From contig OOIN01000037.1 of NCBI GenBank assembly GCA_900323505.1, forward strand, positions 496,001 through 560,000: a DNA stretch of 64,000 bases, given 5' to 3'. The notes beneath the pieces were generated by a model that worked only from the letters and a program-made list of their open reading frames with translations, was not told the DNA's origin and made no database searches. The stretch's first letter is position 1; every line of letters begins with the position of its first letter. The translations under genes and the position numbers were made by a program. Source of the DNA: Ustilago trichophora (lineage: Eukaryota; Basidiomycota; Ustilaginomycetes; Ustilaginales; Ustilaginaceae). Shown piece by piece: positions 31,374 to 42,124 of this stretch.

Positions 31374-34300
31374 ATGACTACAAACGCCCACAAAGGGGCA
31401 CCGCAGCAGCCCTACACCTCCAACTCAGGAGGCAGCAGCAGCAGCAGCAGCAGCAACGGCCACAACAGCCTCAACGCTGCCAACACTCACGATCGAAGCT
31501 TTGATAGCAACGATAACGGAAAAAGAAATCGATATCAATACAGCTGTCTCCAATGTCAACGTCGCAAGCAGCGATGTAGTAGAACCTTTCCCTGCGAAAA
31601 GTGCATGCAGCGCGGCATCGCCCACCTTTGCTCGCCGCCTTCCAATCTACATCGTCCTTCGAGACGCATCCGGATGCGACAAAAGCTAGCTCTTGCAGCC
31701 AACGGTGAAACTCGAAACGGCGACAAGGAGGAACCTCACGACGATATGGACGACATGGATACTTACGAGCTCGACGACGAGCACGATGCCACGTCTCCAC
31801 ACCCATCGCAGGACGCAGCTGGTATGGCAGGTGGCAACTTCTTGCAGTCCAACCCATCATTCAGTCAGATGGCGTCTGCTGATCATTCGGCTGGCATCTT
31901 TCCGCCACATCGTAAAGCGTACGATCAACCGCACCAGCAGCAACATCTCGATCATGACCCTCGCGCCCCCCACTACTCGTATCACCCACCGCAGCAGCAG
32001 CAGCAGGCATTGTCTCCTCATAGGTATCAACCTGCAGACATACATCAGCATCGTCGCTCGCAATCTTTCTACTCGATGCACGCCCACCCTGAGGCTGGAC
32101 CGCTCTCAAGCACACCAACCCTGTCGCGCAGTATGACAGCGGGACGCAACTCTCTCTCTTCTCCTACGCGCATGCTCCCGCCGCCTCACAGCCCTTCCGA
32201 CATCAGCTCGTCCTCCATGCAGGAACCCGATACCCTTCATCACGCCAGTATTTCAAGAGCGTCCATGCCAGCTCGTCCTGCTGGTGCGAATGGCGGGGTC
32301 GAAATGGCGCATACTGGCGCAGATGCGCTCTCTCAACTTGCTACTGTAGCTCAGTGGCCAGCACTACAACGGCAACACCAGCAAACAGACACATCGGATC
32401 AGAGGCATCAATCGCGAGGAAGCGCAAATCCTGCTGCACCCTCCGGCGCAAGCTCGCAGATGTCCATCACAGGAAACGTGATTGCTGCTCCGTCGTCTTC
32501 TCGCAGCCAGCATAGCGCGCCTGGGCTCGATTCGGATCAGCGAAGCATGGTCGATGCAGATGACGCTTTCATCGGCAAGCCAGCGCTCAACGGTCTAGGC
32601 TGGAATCCGTTTCGTCGTCATGAAGGGATCGGCACCGACCTCCTGTCGTGGACTGGTCAGCTCGGCAGAGGCTTCGGTCTTGTCATTCCGAAATACGAGC
32701 TTCGCTCTGTTCAGCAGTCATTGCCGAGCAAGCCAGAAGCCCATCGTCTGTTGCAAATCTATCTCGATGATTTCAACTGGTCGCGTTTCCCGTCGAGTCC
32801 AGCAGAGCTCGTCAGAGCAATTGACCTTTGCATTGATCGATGCCCGATCTCGGACGATGTACAGATGTTGCCTCTCATGGCATTCTGCCTGTCCATCTTT
32901 GGTCTGGCAACACTCGACCTTGCCGTACGCCCGTACCCGACGCGCTCGTCACGAACTTACTTCTTTGCGGCGCGAAAGGCATTATCGCTGTCGGAAAGCT
33001 TGGGTCTGCACACTCTTGACTCACTATCTGCGTCATTGAACCTTTGTCGATACCTCGATCTCTGTCGTGTTCCAAGATCTACTTGGCTGCAGGTGGCGTC
33101 ATGCATGCGAGGAGCGATTGATTTGGGATTGCACCTGGATGGCGCCCACCTCGGGCAAAACTGCTCGGCAACTCTGCAGAGACGTGTACTATGGTCACAC
33201 ATCGTCCATCAGGATCGCGAATGGAGTGTGCTCTTCGGCCGACCTATGACGGAGATTCCTTTCTCGACGACACCGACACCAACACTGCAAGATTACCTCC
33301 ACGCCGGACTCGAACAGGCGTGTGCTCAGTATCTCGTCGTCCGCGACTCTTTCCGCACCTACATCGAACGCATTTCGCGCCTCTTCCAAGAGATCGCAGC
33401 AAGCTCCAATTCTTCGCCCACGTCCAGGATCTACGAGCGCGCACTCGAGATCGATCGCGACATTGTTGACTTTACCGACAACCTGCCGCCCTGCTTGTCG
33501 TCAGGACTGCCTCTCTCTGGTGGCGCTATGCGGCATCAAGACTTCTCCACGACCTTTTATCACCACCTCTGCACCAACCAGATTCTCTTCTTCCGCTCGC
33601 TCTTGCATCGACCCTTTTGGATGGAGTCATCGGATCTTGTCTCTACCGACAAGTTCAAGCATTCTCGCCAGATCTGTGTCGATCTAGCCCTCAGCGATCT
33701 TCGCGGGCGACGATTGCTGTCGCGTCGCATCCCCGTCACCATGCTGTGCCACCTGTATGGCAGTGCCTACTCGTTGCTCAGCATGAATACGATCATCGCT
33801 AGCGACATGCTGTTCGCGCTCGAGTTTGGCGAGTTGCTGCAAAGCGAGGAGGTGCAGGAAAAGCTTGGCTACATTCAAGAGTATGTCGCCACAGTGCGCG
33901 CCAACATCCAAGAGTCTCGTGGTGATCATCTTGCCGTGAAGGAGCTCTATGTCATGCGTTCGCTACTCAAGCGGATCCAGGATAAAGTGGCGACGCTCAA
34001 TCCACAGAGCGTGGGCTTCCAGGTTCTCGGTGTCCGATATCCTGGTGGATGTGCAGATAGACTAGCAATGACGCTGACGGAGCTGCAAAGTGCGGCGAAC
34101 CTGTTGCTCAACATGGCGCGTGCAGGTGTGCGTATTGATGATGCGACCCGCATTCCGCCCAGCGGAGAAGATAGGTTTTCGGCAAGCAGCCGATCTGATC
34201 CCAGCTCTGCTCCGTCCTCAAACGGAGCTGGTGCAGGCGCTCAGGCCGGACACCTCCATCCGCAGTCACAAGGCTACCTCGGAGGAGAGAATTCAAACTT

Positions 34301-34508
34301 CCCTGTTGATGGAGCTGCGGTGGGAGACGCTGCTTCAGTTTCCGGTGTGCTCAATCCTGCCAACGCCAACGCCGTGACTCCGTCAGCCGACTCACTCGAC
34401 ATCTTCCTCTCCAACGCGGACGAGTGGCTTTCCTCGCTGCTCAACCCAGGGGCAGCTGCTTTCTCTGCTCCGACTCAGCCGCTTGACTTTGGCTTTTCCC
34501 TCTTTTGA
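31374..34508 (+). CDS. Zn2Cys6 fungal transcription factor
   Basis: An intronless 1044-residue protein. The N-terminal zinc cluster has Cys58, 61, 68, 74, 77 and 86 (C-x2-C-x6-C-x5-C-x2-C-x8-C) with the basic RRKQR segment between the second and third Cys. Ser, His and Gln-rich low-complexity follows, with polyglutamine and polyserine runs. From about residue 445 the sequence becomes ordered: LLQIYLDDFNW, then a helical region with LGLHLDGAHLG and RRVLWSHIVHQDREWSVLFGRP, the pattern of the fungal-specific regulatory domain. The C-terminus has an acidic-aromatic stretch that may activate. These regulators bind paired CGG-type half-sites and often control neighbouring catabolic genes. The flanking ALDH and MFS genes are natural candidate targets. 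Confidence 0.93.
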   Translation: MTTNAHKGAPQQPYTSNSGGSSSSSSSNGHNSLNAANTHDRSFDSNDNGKRNRYQYSCLQCQRRKQRCSRTFPCEKCMQRGIAHLCSPPSNLHRPSRRIRMRQKLALAANGETRNGDKEEPHDDMDDMDTYELDDEHDATSPHPSQDAAGMAGGNFLQSNPSFSQMASADHSAGIFPPHRKAYDQPHQQQHLDHDPRAPHYSYHPPQQQQQALSPHRYQPADIHQHRRSQSFYSMHAHPEAGPLSSTPTLSRSMTAGRNSLSSPTRMLPPPHSPSDISSSSMQEPDTLHHASISRASMPARPAGANGGVEMAHTGADALSQLATVAQWPALQRQHQQTDTSDQRHQSRGSANPAAPSGASSQMSITGNVIAAPSSSRSQHSAPGLDSDQRSMVDADDAFIGKPALNGLGWNPFRRHEGIGTDLLSWTGQLGRGFGLVIPKYELRSVQQSLPSKPEAHRLLQIYLDDFNWSRFPSSPAELVRAIDLCIDRCPISDDVQMLPLMAFCLSIFGLATLDLAVRPYPTRSSRTYFFAARKALSLSESLGLHTLDSLSASLNLCRYLDLCRVPRSTWLQVASCMRGAIDLGLHLDGAHLGQNCSATLQRRVLWSHIVHQDREWSVLFGRPMTEIPFSTTPTPTLQDYLHAGLEQACAQYLVVRDSFRTYIERISRLFQEIAASSNSSPTSRIYERALEIDRDIVDFTDNLPPCLSSGLPLSGGAMRHQDFSTTFYHHLCTNQILFFRSLLHRPFWMESSDLVSTDKFKHSRQICVDLALSDLRGRRLLSRRIPVTMLCHLYGSAYSLLSMNTIIASDMLFALEFGELLQSEEVQEKLGYIQEYVATVRANIQESRGDHLAVKELYVMRSLLKRIQDKVATLNPQSVGFQVLGVRYPGGCADRLAMTLTELQSAANLLLNMARAGVRIDDATRIPPSGEDRFSASSRSDPSSAPSSNGAGAGAQAGHLHPQSQGYLGGENSNFPVDGAAVGDAASVSGVLNPANANAVTPSADSLDIFLSNADEWLSSLLNPGAAAFSAPTQPLDFGFSLF

Positions 34509-34606
34509 ACTGCGCTTCTGGAATCCAGGTACTTAGCTTTGGCCTTATACCCCGAACACACCCGCTGTATCCAATCCTTGTCACGAATTTGAATGTAATT
34601 TTAGCG

Positions 34607-34626
34607 GCTCCGCTTCGGTGCGGAGC
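34607..34626 (+). repeat. GC-rich hairpin downstream of the regulator
   Basis: GCTCCGC, loop TTCGGT, GCGGAGC, about 100 bp after the stop codon of the Zn2Cys6 gene, followed at about 34643-34653 by a T run. It probably lies in the 3' UTR. Function unknown. Confidence 0.5.
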
Positions 34627-35428
34627 GAGCGTTACCGGTCGGGGTTTTTTTTTCAGGGCTATGAGTGATTGGAGAGGTGAAGGGACCGCTCGTTTGTGGA
34701 AGAAAGAGGGATGGTAGCAAATGGTGGTCTTCGTATTCTGCCATGTGTCGCCGCTGCGGATACGCCACATGGCTAGCCTTTGCCAGACTGGCTGAAGACG
34801 GGCAGTGAATTAGCAGTGCGCGGGGGAAGCAGAACATGCAGAATGATTGGGCTGGCAAAGGCATATAAGGACCGATTGGCTGCGAGGGGACGTTCCTTTA
34901 CTTATCACCATGCCGCTCCAACAACCCTATCCTTCTGTTTGTGTACTACAACTCCGATCAAGCTTTCTGGGTGACAGGAACCGTGACACCAGCAGAGAAG
35001 GCGAACAAGAGCAGCGGGCCCTTTCGCCTGACAGTGCACGGAAACTTCCGATGAGCGAAGGAAGTGCGGAGAAGGTGAAAGCGTTGGTAGGTCCATTTTC
35101 CGCAGTTCATCTCGAGATAGGTGGAGGAAGCCAAAGAAGGTTGATACTATGCATTGTTTGACGGGAAGCGGCTAGATCCTCTCCAATAGGAAGTGCGGAG
35201 TAGGTTGGCGAGCCTTGACCGCATTGAATGCTGGATGCGACATGCTTCCTGTTCAGGTTCCTTTCCTCTCACCCTCACATCACATCCTCCACCAAACCAC
35301 TAACCGACAGCATACTAGGCGAGAAGGGAAGAAATAATCCTTGCCCCACCAGCTCACCACTCGTAAACACTCTCTCATTCTGCCCTTCCATAGTTCCTAT
35401 TTCGCTAACTATCCAGACCATACACGAA
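34627..35428. other. Intergenic, no gene seen
   Basis: Short random frames only. A TATAAGG sequence occurs at about 34863. The last ~150 bp before the next ATG are C/T-rich as in a leader. Confidence 0.45.
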
Positions 35429-36064
35429 ATGCCGCCATACTTCCTAATGACGTCGACCATCACCCTCATCGACCCCTCGGACAACGCTCTTCTTACAGAG
35501 TGGTTTCCACTTCACAGCATCCACGAAGGAACCCACAGAGGAAGCGCAACAGGATTCTACATAGCTCAAGACAGATTTGAGGTGTTGGAGGTACTGCTGA
35601 AGGCTCAACTTTTGCTGGGCGTGGTGTACTTGCTTCCTGAAGCGGATTTCATACGATTGCTGGGAAGGCACCAGGACGATGGACCCAGTTCGATGGGGAA
35701 TGGCGTAGAAATTGGAAGGGTCGAGGGACGACCGATAAGTGTGAATTCATGGCGGCAGAGGTTGCAGAGGGAAATGGAGGAAGAGGCTGCTGGAGATGAT
35801 CTGGAGGGTGAGAGTGAGGACTATGCGACCGCTGTGGAGGGTGAGAGCGACACTGAGATGTCAGTTGACTCGGATTCCGACGATGACGACTCCGATGTGG
35901 ACGATCTCGATGACGAGACTAGACTTCTTGCACACGCGCGAATGGAAGAATACAAGGCTTCGAACCCGTATGATATCGATGAAGACTTCTTGGACACAGT
36001 GACTTTGTCTTTCTGTGAACAGCACGGCGTTGCTTTTGGCTCGGCCGCCGGATTTCTGATTTAG
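35429..36064 (+). CDS. Hypothetical acidic protein
   Basis: 211 residues starting MPPYFLMTSTITLIDPSDN. Residues 1-90 look folded, with alternating hydrophobic strands and a leucine-rich helix (EVLEVLLKAQLLLGVVYLLP). Residues about 120-175 are strongly acidic with runs of Asp and Ser, and the C-terminus is again ordered. The frame is open further upstream to 35228, but that part is leader-like. No family was recognised. It may be a smut-specific protein; it could bind basic partners through the acidic tract. Confidence 0.6.
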   Translation: MPPYFLMTSTITLIDPSDNALLTEWFPLHSIHEGTHRGSATGFYIAQDRFEVLEVLLKAQLLLGVVYLLPEADFIRLLGRHQDDGPSSMGNGVEIGRVEGRPISVNSWRQRLQREMEEEAAGDDLEGESEDYATAVEGESDTEMSVDSDSDDDDSDVDDLDDETRLLAHARMEEYKASNPYDIDEDFLDTVTLSFCEQHGVAFGSAAGFLI

Positions 36065-36841
36065 AGATGTGCGTCGCACAGAAAGTCCAATGGTTGTGTG
36101 GATTGAATGCTCTGATCTACCATTCATGAACACTGTCCTCAGATTCACTGCACCGGGCAATTCAGATCTTCTCGTACAACGAACCACAGGATATCGTCCA
36201 CGAGGATGCACATCTGAAGCAAGCAAGCAAGCAGGTAACCTCGCGCCTTCAATGTTCTCGTTCACCGTTCAGGAACACTTTTCCTCAAGTTTGCAGTTCC
36301 AGGTGTGTATCCAGTCACATACAAGGATTGTCGTCGCTTCTCAAAATGATTGCTTTCTTTGCAACAAGCCACCGTCTGGAGTGATCCAACCATTTGCATC
36401 TGGAGCTGTGTGTGAAGTTGCAGTTGCTGTGACACAGTAGGACCTCATGATGTGTGCGTGCCTGTCATTCCGTCTCTACTCCAAAACCCCTTCCATTACA
36501 ACTGTTTCCTGAACACTGCAATGGAGTGGATTTCGAAGATGTCTGGAGCTATGACAGTTGCTTGCAACCGTACAGTAGAGTTGTTCGTCATGCTTTGGTC
36601 GGAGGTCAGTCTCAAAAAATCACGCCCGTCCGCAATTTTTTTTTCTTTTTTATTTTCCTTATTATTATTTTTTTTATTTTCTTTATTTCTTTTCAAAACA
36701 CTGAACCATGCGTACTGTACAGAGTTAAGCATGTGCGATGCGTGATGACCGCCTTCAGGAGACCATAGCAGGATGACGTTGAGCAAGAGCGTTGGGTATC
36801 GTAACAATTGATGCCTATCTATCAGCTAGGAGTGCGAGAGT
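36065..36841. other. Intergenic between convergent genes
   Basis: Contains an AT-rich, T-dominated tract at about 36637-36693 and TACAGTA motifs at about 36571 and 36712. No gene was seen. Confidence 0.5.
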
Positions 36842-38523
36842 CTACTTGGAGTCGCGGGTGGAAGTAATAATACGCTCCTCCTTGTGGCTGCCCTTGTTGG
36901 AGCCAGTATCGACATCAGCGTACTCGACATCGTTGCTCCGGTGGGCAGCAGCCTTGGTGTCGGCCGCGGCGTGGGCAGTGTCGATGTGCCAGCCATCAGT
37001 GGTGAAGAGCTCGTCGATCTCCTCCAAGTTTCTTCCCTTGGTCTCGGGAAGCATGAAGTAGATGATCGGAACCCAGCAGGCATTGAGGATGGCGAAGATA
37101 ATGTACGTCTTCCATCGGATGTTCTCGAGGGCCGAGGGCACAAGCTTTACTACTACGAAGTTAAAGATCCAGTTGCTGGCGGTGGAGAGAGCGGAACCCT
37201 TTGTCCTGATGAGAAGAGGGAGGACCTCGGAAGGGATGAGCCAGACGGTGGCCTGGAATCCGAGGGAGAAGAAGAATTCGAAGACGAAAAGCATGGCGGA
37301 AGCAGCGCGGCCGTAGATGGCACCACCGCCCTCCTGAGTCTTCTTGACGAGGCCGGTCTGGACGCACATGACGGCCGACATACCAGCAATGCAGGGAATG
37401 AGAAGCTTCTTACGGCCGACTCGGTCGATGAGGAAGATAGAGATGACCGAGCCGAGGATAAGGCACATGTTGAGACCACCGGCGAGGAGAGCCGACTTGT
37501 GCTCGTCGAGGCCAATCGATTGAGAGAAAAGCGTTCCACTGTAGTAGATGAGAGCGTTGATTCCAGAGAGTTGTTGAGCGGCCTGGATGAAGCAGGCAAG
37601 GAAGAGACGCTTGCGGGTCTGGATTCGGTCAGAGGCAAAGAGTGCGTTCCAGCCAGTGTTGGAAGCAGCGCGCTCGTGTTCAAGTGCCTGCTGGATACCA
37701 GCGAAGGACTTCTGCACTTCAGGCGAGTCGATAGAGGCGTTGTGGAGACGCTCAAGAACAGCGATGGCCTCGGCCTCGCGACCCTTGGATGCGAGCCAAC
37801 GGGGAGTTTCGGGAATGATGAGGGTGCAGACCATGAGGATAGCAATGAAAACGCACTGGAGAGCGATGGGGATTCTCCAGATCTTGCTGCCAGTGAGACC
37901 AGAGAAACCAAAGGCGTAGTCAACCCAGTAGGAGACGACGATTCCGATGTTCAGCACAGTGAGATCGAGGGCAACGAGCTGGCCACGGGAGATGGCCGGC
38001 GAAGTTTCGGCTTGGAGAATTGGTACTGTCGAGTTGATTGCTCCCATTCCGAGACCAGAAATGATGCGGCCGAGAATCATGATGCCAACGGAAGAGCAGG
38101 CGGCCTGGATGATAGCACCTGCGATCATGAAGAGGGAGCTGATGAGGATAGTGCGTCTTCGGCCAAGGAAGTCGCCAACGACGAAGGTAGCAAGGGCGCC
38201 GACGAAGCAGCCGATTTCGTAGAGCGAAACAATGTTGCCGATGGTGTTGGCGTCGGGATTTTTGAAGGTCGTCTTGAATTCTCCCAAGCCGATGAGACCT
38301 CCCATAACTCCATTGTCTGTTAAACACGAGGTTGGTTGTCAGCTAAATTGCAGGTTGGTTTACACAGAGGCTTTGAGGGGCACTTACCATATCCTACCAG
38401 GGAGAATCCGGCGGCGCAACTGGCAGTAATGACAGTGAGCAACCAGTTGCCGCGGAGGCCAATGTCGACACCGAAGTAGTCATTGTGGATGCGGCGAGGG
38501 GTAAATTCGTGACCGTAAGTCAT
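36842..38523 (-). CDS. MFS sugar porter (hexose-transporter-like)
   Basis: Exons 38523-38388 and 38316-36842 give 536 residues; the GTAAGT...CAG intron joins FSLVGY to DNGVMGG, a hallmark of the first helix of fungal sugar porters. Further signatures: the GDFLGRRR loop, PETPRWL, QQLSGINALIYYS, the DRVGRKKLL loop and PETKGRNLEEIDELF at the end of helix 12. Twelve membrane helices are expected in the plasma membrane. The C-terminal tail is hydrophilic and His/Ala/Asp-rich. The exact substrate (glucose, pentose, polyol, quinate or another) cannot be read from the motifs. The long open frame on the opposite strand is a codon-bias shadow. Confidence 0.93.
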
Positions 38524-39431
38524 TGTGTTGGAGGTGGAGAGGAGGTTAGACGATGATGATGGATGGAGGAAGGTTGGGGTTATCGCTCTGGAGGAAGGGA
38601 GGTCTTATACACAAAGGACAAAATGTGGGGCACAGATACGATAAAGGTGGGTGTACTGTGTCATGCTTGACACGAGAGGGGTTGAGGGGAACAAGGTTTG
38701 CGGGAAGCCCACTAGTGAAGAGAGGAAATGAAACGTGGCAGCAGGCTGCGAGGACGGATGTTTCCAGGCCTATCGCCATTGAGAGAGTCAGGAACAGGGA
38801 CGAAGGCCAAACCAAATCTAGGATTGATGGTAGAAGGGAAACGGCTCGTCGGGCCGGATGTATTGGCAAACTGAGTGGTGTGGTGCAGGATCTGTGAGAC
38901 AGGTGTTCTGGATCGCGACGAAATGGGTTGGCCGACCCTTGTGGGGCAGAAGGGATTGGTAGGAGAGAAAAAAAGAATTGGTTGGAACAAGCGAGGCTTT
39001 GCAGGAAAGGCGGATGTGGGCCCCACAACATTGTTGTATTGTACAGACTTGTGTCCACTACAGGAGCCGCTGCTTCTTGCTATTACCCCGCAAACTGTGA
39101 CACAGTACTGGTACGTATTGTACAGAGCGAGTGTGCAGGTACAGTACAGCATCCACACACTGATTGTCACACGCTCCTCCATCACATTGTCAATCCCGTC
39201 GGAGCTGAATGATACGATCTTTGCAGGGAGCACACACGCATTCCCATTTGAGACAGCACGACACTCTCGATGATGGCCAATCACGAGTTATGACGATTCT
39301 TACAGCAGCCTGAGTGTCAAGATAGAGGCTCAAACAGAGTCTGGGATGGCGGACCGGTGGGGAATCGAAACGCGAACGCCGCCGCCGCCGCGGCAGCCGG
39401 AAGCAGAGACATGGATTGTGCAGCGGAAGTA

Positions 39432-39483
39432 TTTTTTTTTTAAAAAAAAGAAAAAAGAAAAAAAAAAAACAAACAAACAAAAA
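39432..39483. repeat. T10A8 tract followed by A-rich low complexity
   Basis: Ten T directly followed by eight A, then A runs interrupted by G or C. A smaller T8A8 tract occurs at 7836-7851. Confidence 0.8.
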
Positions 39484-39965
39484 GGATCCAGGAGCGCCAC
39501 TCCTCCTCCTATTGATGTGTGTCTCGGCCTCGGCCAATTTTGAGACTGCTGAGGTTGCCAATTGACGGACTTGACGGGTTTGGCCGTGTGACAAGCGTCG
39601 TACCAACATCACGTCGTCGCTTCGTTGACTCTCACCGTGTGTGATACAGCTTGGCAGTGCGTGGAGCCCCATCCCATCTTAAATCATTCGCTCAAATCAC
39701 ACGGCAAGGCTGCACTCGGTGGCGGAGGGGAAAAAAAGGAAGAAGCGGTCCGCAATCGCTTCTACACCACGGTCAGAAGCCGGCAACGGCCTACGTAACA
39801 ATCAGCATGAATCCAAGTGTAAAACATAGAACTGAGCTGGTCTTGCTAACGGTCCTGACGGATAAGGTCAAGGGACACGCGGCACGCTCTTATTGTGACT
39901 GTCGGAAAATTTTCAAGTTGATGCACACACACTCACTTCGCTAAAGTGTGCTTCCATGTGGCCTC

Positions 39966-39988
39966 CCTTTTCTTTTCTTTTTTTTCTT

Positions 39989-40022
<34 letters not shown>
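39966..40022. repeat. Polypyrimidine / poly-T tract
   Basis: CT-interrupted then pure T run of about 30 bases in the intergenic region. Confidence 0.9.
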
Positions 40023-40023
<1 letters not shown>

Positions 40024-40499
40024 GAAGGTTGAACGGTCCGCACCTCCGTTGGATAGCATAAGAATTTTGGGGTTGACTGACACCAAGCTGCAACACGGTC
40101 CGCTCTGCTTCCGGTGCTCTTGCCCAGGTCCACACTGATTTCGCACCGTCTCCCGGGTGCTTCACCACCTCGAACCGTCGGCTGATACCTCCTCCTCTTG
40201 CCTTGCTCGCCCTAGCACGCATGCCATGTCTTAGTATCACGCACATGTGATATGACGACCATCAGCACAAGTGTCTTCTGCAGATCAGCCTAGAGCATCC
40301 AACCGCCTTGTGCTACGCCTCTTCTTAGCTGCCATCAGTCTTGGCTCTCCGGCCCGCTACATCCTGGCCCTTCTGCTTGTTTCTCATCTTCTTGTTCCGT
40401 CCAGACTTGCCGCTCACCTAGACATCATCTGTCCTTCCTCTACACCATCGAGTCTAACGTACACACAATATCTTCGAAAGCCACACGACACCAACCAAC

Positions 40500-41678
40500 A
40501 TGCCGACAGACCATTTCAACCAGCAGGTCGGCATCGTCAGCCTCGACGCCGACTTTGACCGTCTCATTGGCAGCTCGGCTGGCATGCGCAAGTTGCTCGT
40601 CGACAGCAAAGGACAACAGATCTTTCACGAGGCCGGCATCTACCTGCCAAAGCATGACAAAGTCTACATTTCGTCCAACCGTCTTCCCGATGCTCAGCAT
40701 GGCCAACGCGCCCTCATCGTCGCCGTACCATTGGCCCAGATCCCACCAGCAAGCACCGATGAAAAGTCGCAACACGGCCTTCTGTCAGAGCTCTCTCCTG
40801 AGCAGCATACAAAGCTCTGGTCCGCACTCGAGATTATCGAGGATCTTCCCGAGCATCTTGCTATGCCCAACGGCGCCACCATCTGGGATCAAGATAGCCT
40901 CCTTTGGTGTGAGCAGGGTCTCGACTCCCGCAATGTTGCTTCTACCCTGGTGATCCACAACGTCAATGATCACACAACAAAGTCAGCCCTCACACAGTTC
41001 GAGGGCAAGCCATTCTCCAGTCTCAACGACACTGTCAAGCACCCTACTACCGGCTGCGTCTTCTTTACTGACCCAGACTACGGTGTCGAGCAGTCGTTCA
41101 AGTCGCATCAGAAACAGTACGCCCCCAACGGTGTCTACGTTTGGAACCCAAAGACCGACCAAGTCAAGCTTCTAGACGCCTCGAACTACGTCAAGCCCAA
41201 CGGCGTCACCTTTGTTCCCTCTCCCGCCAACGACGGCTCTGGTCTGCTCATTACAACCGACACCGGCCGCTTCCGCTTCCATCGCAATGACTCCATGGGT
41301 GACTTTTACGTCGACGACAACGGCCCCTCTCTCCTTTACTCTTACAAAGTTCAACCAGACTCGGCCTCTAAAGATGGCTTGCCGGTGGTCGATGTAGAGT
41401 CACGACGAGAATTCGCGCACTCCACCAGCGGAGTGCCTGACGGTATCCACGTCGACACCGAGGGCAACGTCTGGGCAGGCCACGGCAACGGTGTCCACGT
41501 CTACAAACCACAAAATGATGGGAGCGGCAAACTCATTGGAAAGTTCGTCCTCCCTGGAGGTAAGGGTGTTGCCAACTTCTGCTGGGCTGGCAAGACAGGC
41601 TCGGGTCAGTACAGACAGCTATTGTTCGCCGAGGATGAGCTGTGGGAGGTCATCATTGGTGTCAATGGCCAGGATTGA
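40500..41678 (+). CDS. SMP-30/gluconolactonase-family lactonase
   Basis: An intronless 392-residue protein with the beta-propeller pattern of SMP-30/LRE and fungal lactonohydrolases. Presumed metal ligands align by motif: Glu44 (FHEAGIYLP), Asn176 (SSLNDTVKHP), Asn234 (KPNGVTF) and Asp314 (PDGIHVD). The strand GCVFFTDPDYG is typical of the blade after the second Asn. There is no signal peptide or presequence, so it is probably cytosolic. These enzymes hydrolyse sugar lactones such as gluconolactone, pantolactone or pentonolactones with a divalent metal. It is divergent from the sugar transporter and close to ALDH and beta-decarboxylating dehydrogenase genes, consistent with an oxidative sugar or sugar-acid route. 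Confidence 0.9.
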   Translation: MPTDHFNQQVGIVSLDADFDRLIGSSAGMRKLLVDSKGQQIFHEAGIYLPKHDKVYISSNRLPDAQHGQRALIVAVPLAQIPPASTDEKSQHGLLSELSPEQHTKLWSALEIIEDLPEHLAMPNGATIWDQDSLLWCEQGLDSRNVASTLVIHNVNDHTTKSALTQFEGKPFSSLNDTVKHPTTGCVFFTDPDYGVEQSFKSHQKQYAPNGVYVWNPKTDQVKLLDASNYVKPNGVTFVPSPANDGSGLLITTDTGRFRFHRNDSMGDFYVDDNGPSLLYSYKVQPDSASKDGLPVVDVESRREFAHSTSGVPDGIHVDTEGNVWAGHGNGVHVYKPQNDGSGKLIGKFVLPGGKGVANFCWAGKTGSGQYRQLLFAEDELWEVIIGVNGQD

Positions 41679-42124
41679 GCGGACTTTATCGAAACGTGTA
41701 ATATAGATCTAACCCTTGTGTGTATGCGGAAATGCAACAAAGCATGCGAAATGGCAATCGGAACGAGCATCTGCGATCAAAAATTTGGCAATGTCTGCCC
41801 TCAAGCCTTCAGGTTGGTAGTCGCCAGGCCCGCACAAAGCACGATCGCACAAGGGCAGGTGTACTCGCATAAGCCCTTTTCACACCTTCGTCACTGACGT
41901 TCTTCCGAACGCCTTTGTCGGGTGCGGCTGCAACTGCCTCCCGCTAAACAGCTGCACATTTGCTCAAAGACAATGTTGTTGTGCTTTGGCGTCAACAAGC
42001 ACATATAAGGTCAGCGTTCCCAATTGCCTTGCTGAGGGAACAAGAAGCCAACCTGCCTCGTTCACCGACATAAACCCACACAACTTCTTCTCTCAAAGGC
42101 TGAACCTCACCGACTCACTCGAAC
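41679..42124. other. Intergenic, no gene seen
   Basis: 3' region of the lactonase gene and promoter of the small coiled-coil gene; nothing else was recognised. Confidence 0.5.

Larger units (their letters stand above)
38524..40499. other. Divergent intergenic region with A/T tracts
   Basis: About 2 kb between the transporter (minus) and the lactonase (plus). It holds a T10A8 tract plus A-rich stretch (39432-39483), a CT/T tract (39966-40022) and TACAGTAC motifs near 39105-39150. No gene was supportable. Confidence 0.5.

Noticed and set aside
30643..31377. 244-codon plus-strand frame before the Zn2Cys6 regulator
   Set aside because: Lies in the promoter/leader region, shows no motif or consistent protein composition, and overlaps the regulator's start in another frame.
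36884..38323. 479-codon open frame on the plus strand opposite the sugar transporter
   Set aside because: It is antisense to a clearly identified MFS gene, has Glu/Asp/Gly-rich composition with no motif, and is explained by the strong third-position bias of the transporter.
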